Of a stretch of 64,000 nucleotides of DNA, positions 54,558-64,000 are shown in pieces (position 1 is the stretch's first letter; each line of letters begins with the position of its first letter). The translations under genes and the position numbers were made by a program. Under the pieces are notes generated by a model. It was given only the letters and a program-made list of their open reading frames with translations. It was not told the origin of the DNA and searched no databases. Origin of the DNA: Usnea hakonensis (taxonomy: Eukaryota; Ascomycota; Lecanoromycetes; Lecanorales; Parmeliaceae); the NCBI GenBank assembly GCA_013423325.1, contig BLJB01000293.1, positions 1-64,000 on the forward strand, given 5' to 3'.

Positions 54558-57182
54558 TGTTCAACGGAAGCTCGAGCTCTATACTCTACTCTTCATCACC
54601 TTACTTTACCTCAGGTGCTTAAGGTAAGGTAGGTTTGAAAAGGATGGAATTCTGCAAGTGGATATTTCGAGCCCTAACGCTAGTCTTATATCGTTTAGTG
54701 CAAACACCCCGCGCCAGTTCAGCGAATCGCAACCGTACCGCTGCAACCATGTTTAAGGCGAAGTCTAAATGCTGGGATGGCCGAGATGCATGAACTCAGA
54801 ACTTCATGCATCCTGTTCCTTCTGCTTACTGCTAGACTCGCTGCTAAATTCCAACTCGTTGCGCCGTTGTATGGCGAGAATAGCGTCAGGGTGAACGATT
54901 GGCGGAAAGCAGCCCATTATTAGTGCCAAGCGGACGGCCGGCCATTAAGGTGATTGGAAGATATGATCTGCATGAATGCATCACTATCACGAGCAGGTCG
55001 TTGACCGCTTTCTTGACCGAATCTTTCAGCCCTTCAGCCCTTCAGCCTCTCGAAGATATGTACCCAATGTTCCTGGTGCTTTTGAAGGAGCCGGCAGCCC
55101 CTGTAAAGAGGCCTCCTGGCCTTCCGAAAGGTCGACTCCTGTGTCTGACGGACCTGCATCGCAACGAAAAAAAGTCGGCATTTTACTTGCAGGCCTGCGT
55201 CGTGCCCTCAGCGGTTAAAGAGGCATCCCGACATGCTCGCAGATAGTTTGTTCGAGGTGCAGAAAGCCACAGACGACCGGATCAAGCCACACGCACGGAT
55301 GAGGGTGACATGGAACGGTCACGGGTGAAGAAAGTGAAGAAACAGGGAAGACGGTCAGTAGCCGAACTAATCCGATTGCTAATTGCCATTCATCTTTCGC
55401 TCTTGACTGGGCAAGGGTGAAATTTTGTGAGTTTCTTTTTTTTTCTTTTTCTTTTTTTTTTTTTGTTATGCCGAGGGGGCCAAGCGTAATAACCCCAAAG
55501 GCGGACACTTGCATGAGAAGTGAGAATTTTTTAGGAAGTTTTAGGATGAATATAATTTGGCAAAGATTTTTAGTTTTGGCGGAAGAAAGTGAGTACATAT
55601 CAGCAACTAAGATACATAGTCTATTGGGTTAAGAAGGAAAAACAAGTCAGTGTGGTGATCGTCCGTACATGAGCATGTTGGAGTAAGTGAATGAAGATGA
55701 AGATGAAGATGAATATATGTGAATATGAGATAGACTGATACTGTAGATACCTACCTACCTACCAAGCACCAAGCTATTCCTTAACCCTACTTACCTTAAA
55801 TTTAAAGGCAGGCAACCTTAGCCTTAGCCGCTAGCGTGCGGGAGGCCATACAAGGAGCCAAGTAAAAATCAACAGGTCAAAGTTCGCGAGACAACCGAAA
55901 AAATAAAAAATAACCACTTTCACGCCTCTCCTTCCTTCTCTTGTCAAGTCATCACAAGTGACAAGGCATACTATTACTACTACCACTACCACTAATACCA
56001 CTATTCTACCACAATAGCAAGTCCATAGCTACTTTAGTATCCCAGAAAGGTCTGTCATTGGTCGCCTCTACCTGCAAAGCTCACCCGCCCAGGCATTTGG
56101 CCCGAAGCCTTCATCTGCCCCATTCAGCCTCTCAGATCATCAATGTAACCTTTTCCCCCCAGCAGGGAGGAAGGAACTATCCTCTGAAATTTCCCACCCG
56201 TTTTCTCAATACACTTGCGCAAGATCTTCTGAACGCTGACAGTCAGCCATCCAATAGATACGTGACTTTGCGCCGGAGAAAGGAAACGCCAGCATCACCC
56301 GCACACCAAGGCAAAACTAGGCATCTTTCTTCTGCAGCCCCACACCTCCATCTTTCTCTGCTTGAAACGTCCCGTCTACAGACGAATTAGGCTCTCCTAC
56401 ACTTTTCACTGGACGGCTTCTTGTCTTTTTGCGGTCCGAAGCTCCCCAGGACGCAAGTAGCTGCAGATATTGCCCACACGCCTTATTTTCCTTATCCCTG
56501 TGGTCCAAATTGTGGTTCCAGGTGCCAATACTCAACCGCGCCGTGTCAAGGAAAAATCGATCTCTACACCAGCGAAGTGAGGAAACCGTTTCTCTCGGCA
56601 ATCGAATTCCTATCGCTATCGTCATGGGTCCGTCTATCCTCCTCTTCTCCTCCTCTCCCTTCTGCACTAAGCTTAGTCTACCCTTGCGACCGATGAACCG
56701 CGTGTCTTCGGCTTGCTCTAGCTGCTCCTGAGTCCGAGACACGCTCACTCCTGCTTCTCTGCCAATTGCTATCGGTGTTCGAGAATTCGAGTATATTGTA
56801 AACTTCAAGGCTTATATTTTTACTTTAGATTCAGCAGACGTATATCGTCCTCATGCTGTAAGTACCGCTGGTTCATCAACTTTTGTCTTTCGTGTATTTC
56901 TTTTCCTTTTTCCCCTCAAACCGCGCGCGAGACTGGCGCTTTTGAACCTCATAAAACCTTCGGCGTGCCCGGCAGTCAGGGACTGCTGCTTCTGAATAAT
57001 CACACCGCTGCTTTGTTTCCTTCTTCGAAATCTGCAGTTGTTCATTGGCTCTTTTCTTCCCTTGGTGCTGGAGACAAAACTGCTGCAATCGCCTCCGTTC
57101 GCCTCTCATTCTAGACTTTGGTGTTATTGAGGACGAGGTGGCCTGCGTTCGGTGGATTCAGGTCCCAGCTAACATTGCATAG
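54558..57182. other. 2.6 kb upstream of the three-RRM gene
   Basis: Holds TTACTTTACC / TAAGGTAAGGTAGG strings (54600-54635), a T-rich tract (55436-55464), a GAAGAT microsatellite (55690-55712), TACCTACC repeats (55747-55762) and ACT repeats (55973-56003). CT-rich leader-like sequence covers 56058-57110. The first coding exon of the RRM gene must lie here but I could not place it. ORFs at 54899-55246 and 56317-56808 (minus) look like chance. Confidence 0.45.
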
Positions 57183-59159
57183 CGTGAGCGTTCTCGCTCA
57201 CCAAGACGCCGATCTCGAAGCCCACGTCGTCGTCGTTCTTACTCGCCTCGAAGCCGTTCTAGAAGCCGCGACGACTACCGCAGAAACGATCGTCGTTCCC
57301 GTTCGCCGATGAATAGCGGCGTTGGTGGCTATTCAGGTTCAAGTTACAGTCGTGGAGGAGGAGCAGCACCTCCAGTCAGAAGTTTCGAAGAGCGTGCGCA
57401 AGCAAAAGAGCAGATGATGGCTTCGGTCCGCGAATCCTCCCAGCAGGAACGTCGTGTTTACGTCGGAAACCTTTCTTACGACGTCAAATGGCATCACCTC
57501 AAAGATTTCATGAGGCAGGGTAAGCTAATCTACGCCCCAGGATACTGACTGGTTGGTCATCGACGGTAGCTGACGACGGGGTGCAGCGGGGGAGGTTCTC
57601 TTTGCCGATGTGTTGTTACTTCCGAATGGAATGTCGAAGGTGGGCGCCTATGCGTAGAGATGGCTGGTCTTTCTGGTTTTGTTTTGGTTGATGGACGTTG
57701 GATTGACGGATTGGGACTTTGTCCGCGGGTTATGTAGGGATGCGGGTAAGTTGACCTTTTGTATTTGCAAGACGTATTGGCTGACCTAAAGTAGGATTGT
57801 GGAGTACGCTACAAGGGATCAAGCCCAGCAAGCCGTCAACACGCTTAGCAATCAAAACCTTATGGGCAGACTTGTTTACGTTCGCGAAGTAAGACCCCAA
57901 AAGCCTTGTCTGCAATCCAGGCACGGATGCGTCAATTGCCCATGCTATAAGGCACTAACAAGTGATCCATTAGGACCGCGAGGCCGAACCTCGCTTTACC
58001 GGACCATCTTCGGCTCGTGGAGGCTATGAAAGCGGACCCCCTCGAGGTGGCTATAGCGGCGCATTCGCCGGTGGTGGTGGTGGCTACGGAGTCCCTCCTC
58101 CATCCAGCGGCGGGCGTCAGATCTTCATCAACAATGTCTGTCATCTTCATTCTATTTTTCATCGCCTTATATGAACTCCCGTTGACATGATTGGTGTAGT
58201 TGCCGTACACCGTTGGCTGGCAAGATCTGAAGGACTTGTTTCGTCAAGCTGGTATGTAACATTTCCAGAAACTAACAATGTATCCTTTCGTTTGCAGGGT
58301 TATAATTGACGGTTAAATTTGCAGCCCAACAAGGTGCCGTCATCCGTGCCGACGTCCATTTAGGTCCAGATGGTCGCCCGAAAGGCTCCGGTATTGTTGC
58401 GTTTGAGAATGCCGAGGATGCGCGTAATGCCATCAACCAGTTCAATGGTTATGATTGGCAAGGCCGCGCGTTGGAGGTTCGTGAAGACAGATTTGCTGGA
58501 CCACCTAGTGGCGGGTACCAAGGTCGTGGCGGATTTGGTGGTATGGGACGTGGAGGCTTTCGTGGCGGCTACGGTGGTGGTCGAGGTGGCTACGGAGGCT
58601 ATGGAGGACGTGGTGGCTATGGAGGTGGAGGTGGAGGTGGTGGCTACGGTGGTCCGCCAGCCGGCAGTTTCCAAGACGGTGCTGCTCCAGGCGCTGCCGC
58701 TGCAGCACCAAACTCCTTCACAGACTACGCTACATCTGGGGGAGAAATGAGCGACTTGATTTATGTTCGGAATGTATGTCATCATTTCTACTCCCACGCT
58801 CTCCAACAGCTAACATGACCACTGTAGTTGCCATGGTCCACCAGCAACGAGGATCTGGTAGAACTTTTCACGACAATCGGCAAAGTCGAGCGTGCAGAGA
58901 TCCAGTATGAACCTAATGGCCGTTCTCGAGGTACCGGCGTCGTACAATTTGACTCGCCTGAGAATGCCGAAACCGCCATTTGTACGATGCTGCGTCTAAG
59001 AAATGAAAGAGAAATGCTAATCTCGTCTTAGCCAAGTTCACTGGATATCAGTATGGTGGACGTCCACTCGGCCTTACCTTCGTCAAATATCAGAATCCGG
59101 GTGATGCAATGGAGGGCACAGAGCAGACTGGGGGCATGACTCAAGACCAGATCATGTAA
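57183..59159 (+). CDS. GBP2/HRB1-type three-RRM protein (5' exon not found)
   Basis: SR-like mRNA-binding protein; Gbp2/Hrb1 of yeast escort spliced mRNA out of the nucleus. Exons: 57183-57519, 57587-57639, 57738-57745 (8 nt), 57795-57888, 57974-58135, 58200-58251, 58325-58773, 58828-58981 and 59032-59159; 478 aa plus an unplaced N terminus. Begins with an SR/RS region (RERSRSPRRRSRSPRRRR). RRM1: RRVYVGNLSYDVKWHHLKDF and RNP1 KGCGIVEY. RRM2: RQIFINNLPYTVGWQDLKDL and KGSGIVAF. RRM3: DLIYVRNLPWSTSNEDLVEL and RGTGVVQF. Glycine-rich linkers separate them (GGYGG repeats, 58510-58665). Just before the first listed exon the frame has a TAG, so a spliced 5' exon is required. Confidence 0.85.
57738..57745 (+). 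other. 8-nt microexon
   Basis: GGATGCGG between ATGTAG and GTAAGT. Joined to its neighbours it completes SKGCGIVEYAT, the RNP1 motif of RRM1. Without it the motif loses its core and the frame shifts. Confidence 0.85.
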
Positions 59160-60680
59160 TGCGTTCACGTCCCTGCATGCGTGTGGTCGGCATTTCAGCT
59201 TGTGGGAGCGGTCACATATTCAAAAGCATTAGGACATTTACAAGGGTAGGGTTTCGGAGAATTTCCTGCAGTCCGCAAAAGCGTATGGTCAGTAATAGTG
59301 GAAGATGTCGTTGTGACCTTGATACCTCCCCTCATTGTATTTTAACATCAGTCGCATGCCAGTCTTTGCCATGGATTAGGGCCATCAGGTCGGAATGGAA
59401 TGCTGCCGTCTGCTGCGCAGACACAAAGCTGTTCAACTGCTTGTGCACGAGCGTTGTGGTCTAAGTTGCAGCTCGTATGGCTACTCTCATGTCTACGTCT
59501 GTCATGACCATCTCGAGTCCTCCGACCCCATCCCAGGTTTCTCATTCCGTTTGTGCTTGTCCCTAGAATACAGCATTTCCACAACTTCTCAAAACCCGAA
59601 TCCATAGAGGATACCGTGTTCTGGGGCCAAACGAAGACCATCGGTGCTCTAGAAAGTTTGGTTTCCTTCTTGCAGCAATCGTTTCATTCTCCAGTTGTTA
59701 TTCTACGTCTTCACAACCGCCCCATACCCTCCACAAGGCCTAAGTACATTCTCAGTAAAACCTACACTTTCGGCTTTGCCCACTTCTCAACCCGCCACTC
59801 GCTCTAACCTCATGACAGTGTCAATAGGATTTACTCTCGTTCCCGGTCGAATCGTAGAAAGGTATATGCCACGGATGCCATTACCGCCCTAGGATCAGCC
59901 ATCTTTGATTAAGGCTTAGGCGTGCGCTGTGCACTTCTGTCTAATACTCAAACCACGCTCCCATGGATATTTTCAACCCAGAAGGGCGATCCAAGGGTCT
60001 TCGCCATCAGAGGCACCGCCAGTGGTATCTGAATTTGCTTAGCTAAGCGTAATGGATTATCATTAATTGCGTTTCTAGAGGCGGATTCGAAACGAAGACT
60101 CGACGCTGATGGCGGAGAGGCCGGGAAATGGGTTGTTATTTCAACGTTTAGGTATTGCGATGAGAAAGACTAAGTGAAGAAGAGCTGAGCAAGTCCAAGT
60201 TGCTTGTTTGATTCATAGGGTCCGTGTAAGAGTCAAGACGAATCGATATCATATAGTCGTGGACAGCAGGAGAAGACAGGGAAGTACTCGTAAGTAAGTA
60301 TGAAGAAAGTATTAGTTGACATAAGTATGAAGAAAGTATTACCTGACAGCCCGGAAATGCACGTACTCTAGTGCTCGAAGAAGCTAGAGAGGGTATCTTT
60401 GGTCAATGGAGAATGTATAATTATTTTGTATGTAGAGCACTGTAGGGTGACATGTACTTAATATACATGATACCTAGATTACTTTATACAATAAAGTAAG
60501 GTATCTATGAGAGGGATATACGAGTACGATCAAGCTTAAAAAGTCACGTGATGTCGCGTTATCGGTCACTCCCGTAACGCGTCTCGGTGGCAAAGTAGAA
60601 ACTCAAAGGATAGATATTGATATGCCTGCTGACCGAGATAAATTGAGAAGAATATAACACACATCTGCTCCCTTCTCCAA
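59160..60680. other. 1.5 kb intergenic, 3' UTR and RAD54 promoter
   Basis: No supported ORF. Two near-repeats of AAGTATGAAGAAAGTATTA occur at about 60296-60340. The RAD54-proximal end carries the regulatory strings listed separately. Confidence 0.5.
60545..60594 (+). promoter_or_regulatory. Candidate RAD54 promoter elements
   Basis: CACGTG (60545-60550), ACGCGT (60577-60582) and GGTGGCAAA (60586-60594) lie 87-136 bp upstream of the RAD54 ATG. ACGCGT is the MluI cell-cycle box bound by MBF in yeasts; GGTGGCAAA is identical to the yeast Rpn4 (PACE) core. The strings are seen; use in this fungus is inferred. Confidence 0.4.
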
Positions 60681-63125
60681 ATGCATCGGCCCAAAGCTTT
60701 AGACTTTTCAGCCGACAAAGAGAACACTCCGGCATCCCAGAAAGAGAAAGCCTCGAGATTATATGCCCCTGGGCCACAATCGATAGAACGGCTCATCAAG
60801 CCTTTTAGATGCCCTGGTAGTGCTACCCCGACTCGTGCGTCAGAGAAACCGGCAAGGAAAAAGAGAAAAGTCAACTACGCCGACGCGGAAGGTAGTGTTG
60901 AGGATGGAGAGAAACCATATACAAATGAAGACCGCCTCGCATTGGCCAACAGAGACGTCAATAAGTTCCCGGTATTTAAGGTCAAGGATAAAGATACGCT
61001 GTTCAGACAACGCTTCGCAGTGCCCTTGATTAATAAGGACGCTGGAGGCTACAACCCATTTCGTCCGGCGCCTACACTGGGCATGCGAAAGGGCGCCGTT
61101 TTCATCGCGAAGCCACTACACGATCCTAGCGGAGAATTTGCCATAGTGCTGTTTGATCCTACAACTGACGACAAGCCTGCTACGGTTGAAGAGGAGGTCA
61201 AACATAGTCAAGATGAGAGTATCCCAAAGCTTGATGTCCCAATCATGCATCGGAGCTTGGCGGATATACTGGGATTGAAGAAGCAAGTTGAAGAGCACCC
61301 AAAGGTCCCTGTGGTCATTGACCCAAGGCTAGTTAAAGTTCTGAGGCCCCATCAGGTAGAAGGGGTCAAATTCCTCTATCGATGTGTCACCGGGCTCCTA
61401 GATGCAAAGGCGAATGGCTGCATCATGGCAGACGAAATGGGCTTGGGAAAGACCTTGCAATGCATTGCGTTGATGTGGACCCTGTTGAAGCAATCGCCCG
61501 AGCCTGGGAAATCTACGATTCAGAAGTGCGTCATTGCATGTCCATCGAGTCTAGTCAGGAATTGGGCAAACGAACTTGTGAAGTGGCTTGGGAAAGACGC
61601 TGTAACTCCCTTTGCAGTAGATGGCAAGGGGTCCAAAGATGAACTGATCACGCAACTAAGGCAATGGTGTGTCGCTAGCGGTCGAGCCGTGGTACGGCCT
61701 GTACTTATTGTATCTTATGAAACGCTGCGACTGAATGTAGGTGAGTTGAACAATACTCCAATCGGACTTTTGCTCTGCGACGAAGGACATCGTCTGAAGA
61801 ACGGAGAATCTCAAACCTTCGAAGCCTTGAACGGACTCAACGTTTCTCGACGAGTCATACTTTCTGGCACCCCGATTCAGAATGACCTGTCAGAATATTT
61901 CTCCTTGCTAAATTTTGCCAACCCAAGCCTACTTGGCACACGCATGGAGTTCCGCAAGCAGTACGAATTGCCAATTCTCCGAGGCCGAGATGCTGCAGGA
62001 ACAGAGGCAGACCAACTAAAAGGGAATGAGCGTCTGGCAGAGCTGTTAGCACTAGTCAACAGGTTCATCATTCGGCGAACGAACGATATCCTGTCGAAGT
62101 ATCTGCCCGTCAAGTATGAGCACGTCGTCTTCTGTAACCTTGCACCATTCCAGCTGGATCTCTACAATCACTTCATCCAAAGTCCAGAGATTAGGAGCCT
62201 TCTGAGAGGCAAAGGCAGTCAGCCACTGAAAGCCATCGGCATGCTCAAAAAGTTGTGCAATCACCCAGATCTACTCAACCTACCAGACGATCTTCCTGGC
62301 TGTGAACAGTATTTCCCTGATGATTACATCCCGAAAGACGCTAGAGGAAGAGACCGAGACGTAAAGTCGTGGTACTCTGGTAAAATGCAAGTCCTCGATC
62401 GCATGCTTGCCAGGATAAGGCAGGATACCAACGACAAGATCGTCCTCATCAGCAACTACACGCAGACGCTCGACATTTTCGACAAGCTCTGCCGCTCTCG
62501 CAATTATGGCGTCCTTCGCCTTGATGGCACCATGAATGTCAACAAGCGGCAGAAGCTCGTCGACAAGTTCAATGACCCGGAAGGCGAGGAATTCGTCTTC
62601 CTCCTCAGCAGCAAGGCCGGTGGTTGCGGTCTCAATCTGATCGGTGCGAACCGACTCGTCCTCTTCGATCCAGACTGGAATCCGGCGGCCGACCAGCAAG
62701 CCCTGGCTCGCGTGTGGCGCGACGGGCAGAAGAAGGATTGCTTCGTCTACCGCTTCATCGCCACCGGCACCATCGAAGAGAAAATCTTCCAGCGCCAATC
62801 GCACAAGCAATCCCTATCCTCCTGCGTCGTCGACTCGGCCGAGGACGTCGAACGCCACTTCACCCTCGACTCCCTCCGCGAATTGTTCCAGTACAAACCG
62901 GGCACCACGAGCGACACGCATGACAGTTTCAAGTGCAAGCGGTGCAAGCCCGACGGTAAGCAGTACCTCAAAGCCCCCGCGATGCTGTACGGCGACACGA
63001 GCAGTTGGAACCACTTTGTCAACGACGGGGAAGCGGGTCCGTTGGCCAAGATTCAGGATTTGCTGCTGAGGCAGGAGACGGCGGATCAGGCGGTCAGTGC
63101 GGTGTTTCAGTATATCAGTCATTAA
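60681..63125 (+). CDS. RAD54: RAD54 DNA translocase
   Basis: Intronless, 814 aa. Swi2/Snf2-family ATPase that works with Rad51 in strand invasion and chromatin remodelling during homologous recombination. An N-terminal Rad51-interacting region is followed by the helicase core: motif I ADEMGLGKTLQ (near residue 252), motif II CDEGHRLKN (near 367), motif III LSGTPIQNDLSEYFSLLNF, RRTNDILSKYLP, motif V LLSSKAGGCGLNLIGANRL and motif VI ALARVWRDGQKKDCFVYRF. The C terminus has the Rad54 CxxC pair (FKCKRCKPDG). RPAPTLGMRKGAVF and VLRPHQVEGVKFLYRCVTG are Rad54-specific. The length fits the family (yeast 898 aa, shorter N terminus here). Confidence 0.96.
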   Translation: MHRPKALDFSADKENTPASQKEKASRLYAPGPQSIERLIKPFRCPGSATPTRASEKPARKKRKVNYADAEGSVEDGEKPYTNEDRLALANRDVNKFPVFKVKDKDTLFRQRFAVPLINKDAGGYNPFRPAPTLGMRKGAVFIAKPLHDPSGEFAIVLFDPTTDDKPATVEEEVKHSQDESIPKLDVPIMHRSLADILGLKKQVEEHPKVPVVIDPRLVKVLRPHQVEGVKFLYRCVTGLLDAKANGCIMADEMGLGKTLQCIALMWTLLKQSPEPGKSTIQKCVIACPSSLVRNWANELVKWLGKDAVTPFAVDGKGSKDELITQLRQWCVASGRAVVRPVLIVSYETLRLNVGELNNTPIGLLLCDEGHRLKNGESQTFEALNGLNVSRRVILSGTPIQNDLSEYFSLLNFANPSLLGTRMEFRKQYELPILRGRDAAGTEADQLKGNERLAELLALVNRFIIRRTNDILSKYLPVKYEHVVFCNLAPFQLDLYNHFIQSPEIRSLLRGKGSQPLKAIGMLKKLCNHPDLLNLPDDLPGCEQYFPDDYIPKDARGRDRDVKSWYSGKMQVLDRMLARIRQDTNDKIVLISNYTQTLDIFDKLCRSRNYGVLRLDGTMNVNKRQKLVDKFNDPEGEEFVFLLSSKAGGCGLNLIGANRLVLFDPDWNPAADQQALARVWRDGQKKDCFVYRFIATGTIEEKIFQRQSHKQSLSSCVVDSAEDVERHFTLDSLRELFQYKPGTTSDTHDSFKCKRCKPDGKQYLKAPAMLYGDTSSWNHFVNDGEAGPLAKIQDLLLRQETADQAVSAVFQYISH

Positions 63126-63915
63126 GCACGGGACTTGGCAATAAAAGTATATGTGGCTTTGGTTTGGTGCTGGGAGGTCAGAGAGCCGGCGCATAGGAAG
63201 CAGTTTTGGCGGATTGGCATCACTGAGCTTTATTGGCGTTGCTGCATAATGCCTCGTGGGCTATAATTCAACGAAGTTTTGATGTTGGCTACGTGCTTCC
63301 AAGCCTTTTCTCCTGCACCGTCTATCAAGCAATGATCACGAACATGGATATGAGCATAGAGCGTAGAGCATCAGCGTTAGCAAGGACCAACAATCAAACA
63401 AATCGTCTACACCTCAAACCACCCCATCCCATCCCATCCCAATTCATCCCATAACGCACAAAGGTGGCAATCCCATCCATCCATCCATCACTACTTATCA
63501 CCACTTATCTCATCACATCACGCTCCGTACTCTGTTAAACCGAAACCAAACGCAAATATCTACTACCCACCCCCCCTACCTCCCTGCCTTCTCTTCTTAT
63601 CTTTTCCTGTTCTTTCACTTCTACATCCCTTTCAACCCAGGCCTTCCTTATACTCCCCTTTTCCCTTCCCTTCCCTTCCCTTCCTTTCCCTTCCCATTCT
63701 TTCTCTCGACCTCCCCCGCTCCCCCCGTCTCCCCCAACCAATCCCTTACCTTACCTTTTCCCCCATCCCCTATCCAAAACACCAACCCCGCACATCCCAA
63801 CACCAGCCCAAACCCAACCCAGCACACCACAAAACCCACAAACACACCTCTCACTACACTACACACAACATCCTATCCTTATACCGGCATAAATTCCCAT
63901 AACGACTTCAACGAG
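63126..63915. other. Pyrimidine-rich intergenic with short tandem repeats
   Basis: Contains CCCAT repeats (63423-63450), CATC repeats (63472-63490) and CCCTT/CCTTC repeats (63656-63700), with heavy C+T bias to about 63850. This looks like a pyrimidine-rich fungal core promoter for a gene reading right. Confidence 0.5.
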
Positions 63916-63938
63916 ATGGGATTTCGAAAAAAAAAATC
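63916..63938 (+). CDS. Possible first exon of a gene running off the right edge
   Basis: ATG GGA TTT CGA followed by three AAA codons and TC, then a GTAAGC donor. It sits directly after a long CT-rich leader typical of fungal promoters. It would encode MGFRKKK, with a glycine at position 2. Very short, so only tentative. Confidence 0.25.
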
Positions 63939-64000
63939 GTAAGCTCGCAAGATCGTAAGCTCGTGCAACTGGGAGCATTGAGGGACGCCCATGCGTAAAG

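Noticed and set aside
54899..55246. 115-codon ORF before the RRM gene.
   Set aside because: Not recognisable, overlaps other chance ORFs, and no promoter-like context.

Overview
The window is nuclear DNA of a filamentous ascomycete (Pezizomycotina). A Leotiomycetes-like origin is possible but cannot be settled from the sequence alone. The evidence is: short GT-AG introns of about 45-150 nt; compact, alternating single-copy housekeeping genes; an AT-rich block at the left end that has lost almost all CpA/TpG, which is the signature of repeat-induced point mutation (RIP); and a gene resembling the fungal DNA methyltransferase DIM-2.

Layout. 60-1561 is a RIP-degraded repeat ending in a poly(A) tract. 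1.8-12.9 kb holds RMI1 (+), DPH7 (-), a BLES03/DUF1917 protein (+), RPN12 (-), a small conserved protein (+), a REB1/TTF1-like Myb protein (-) and allantoinase (-). A 1.6 kb gene-free stretch follows, then a 2-oxoglutarate dioxygenase (+), VMA12 (-) divergent from COQ1 (+), an ankyrin protein (-), RPN3 (-) divergent from the DASH subunit SPC34 (+), and TAF12 (-). 27.7-31.4 kb holds a CorA-like transporter gene that looks damaged, then EMG1/NEP1. 32.7-40.1 kb holds a glycine-zipper protein of unknown role, VAC14 and an F-box protein.

41.4-48.2 kb is the unusual part. A DIM-2-type cytosine methyltransferase gene carries in-frame stop codons. A DEDDh-exonuclease gene follows, whose 3' end is repeated three times in tandem. 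A 61-bp repeat pair that differs only by transitions lies on either side of the exonuclease gene. The rest is a coiled-coil protein (+), CMR1 (-) divergent from an Mtf2-like mitochondrial protein (+), COQ9 (-), a GBP2/HRB1-type three-RRM protein with an 8-nt microexon (+), RAD54 (+), and perhaps the first exon of another gene at the right edge.

Functional links. Most genes are independent housekeeping genes. Several act in shared processes: COQ1 and COQ9 (ubiquinone), RPN12 and RPN3 (26S proteasome lid), and RMI1, RAD54 and CMR1 (recombination and DNA damage). The most interesting theme is genome defence: a RIP-saturated relic lies in the same window as a DIM-2-like gene that appears broken, and both stop codons in that gene could have arisen by RIP-type C-to-T changes. 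Splice sites were placed by reading GT-AG signals and keeping frame; no transcript data were available.
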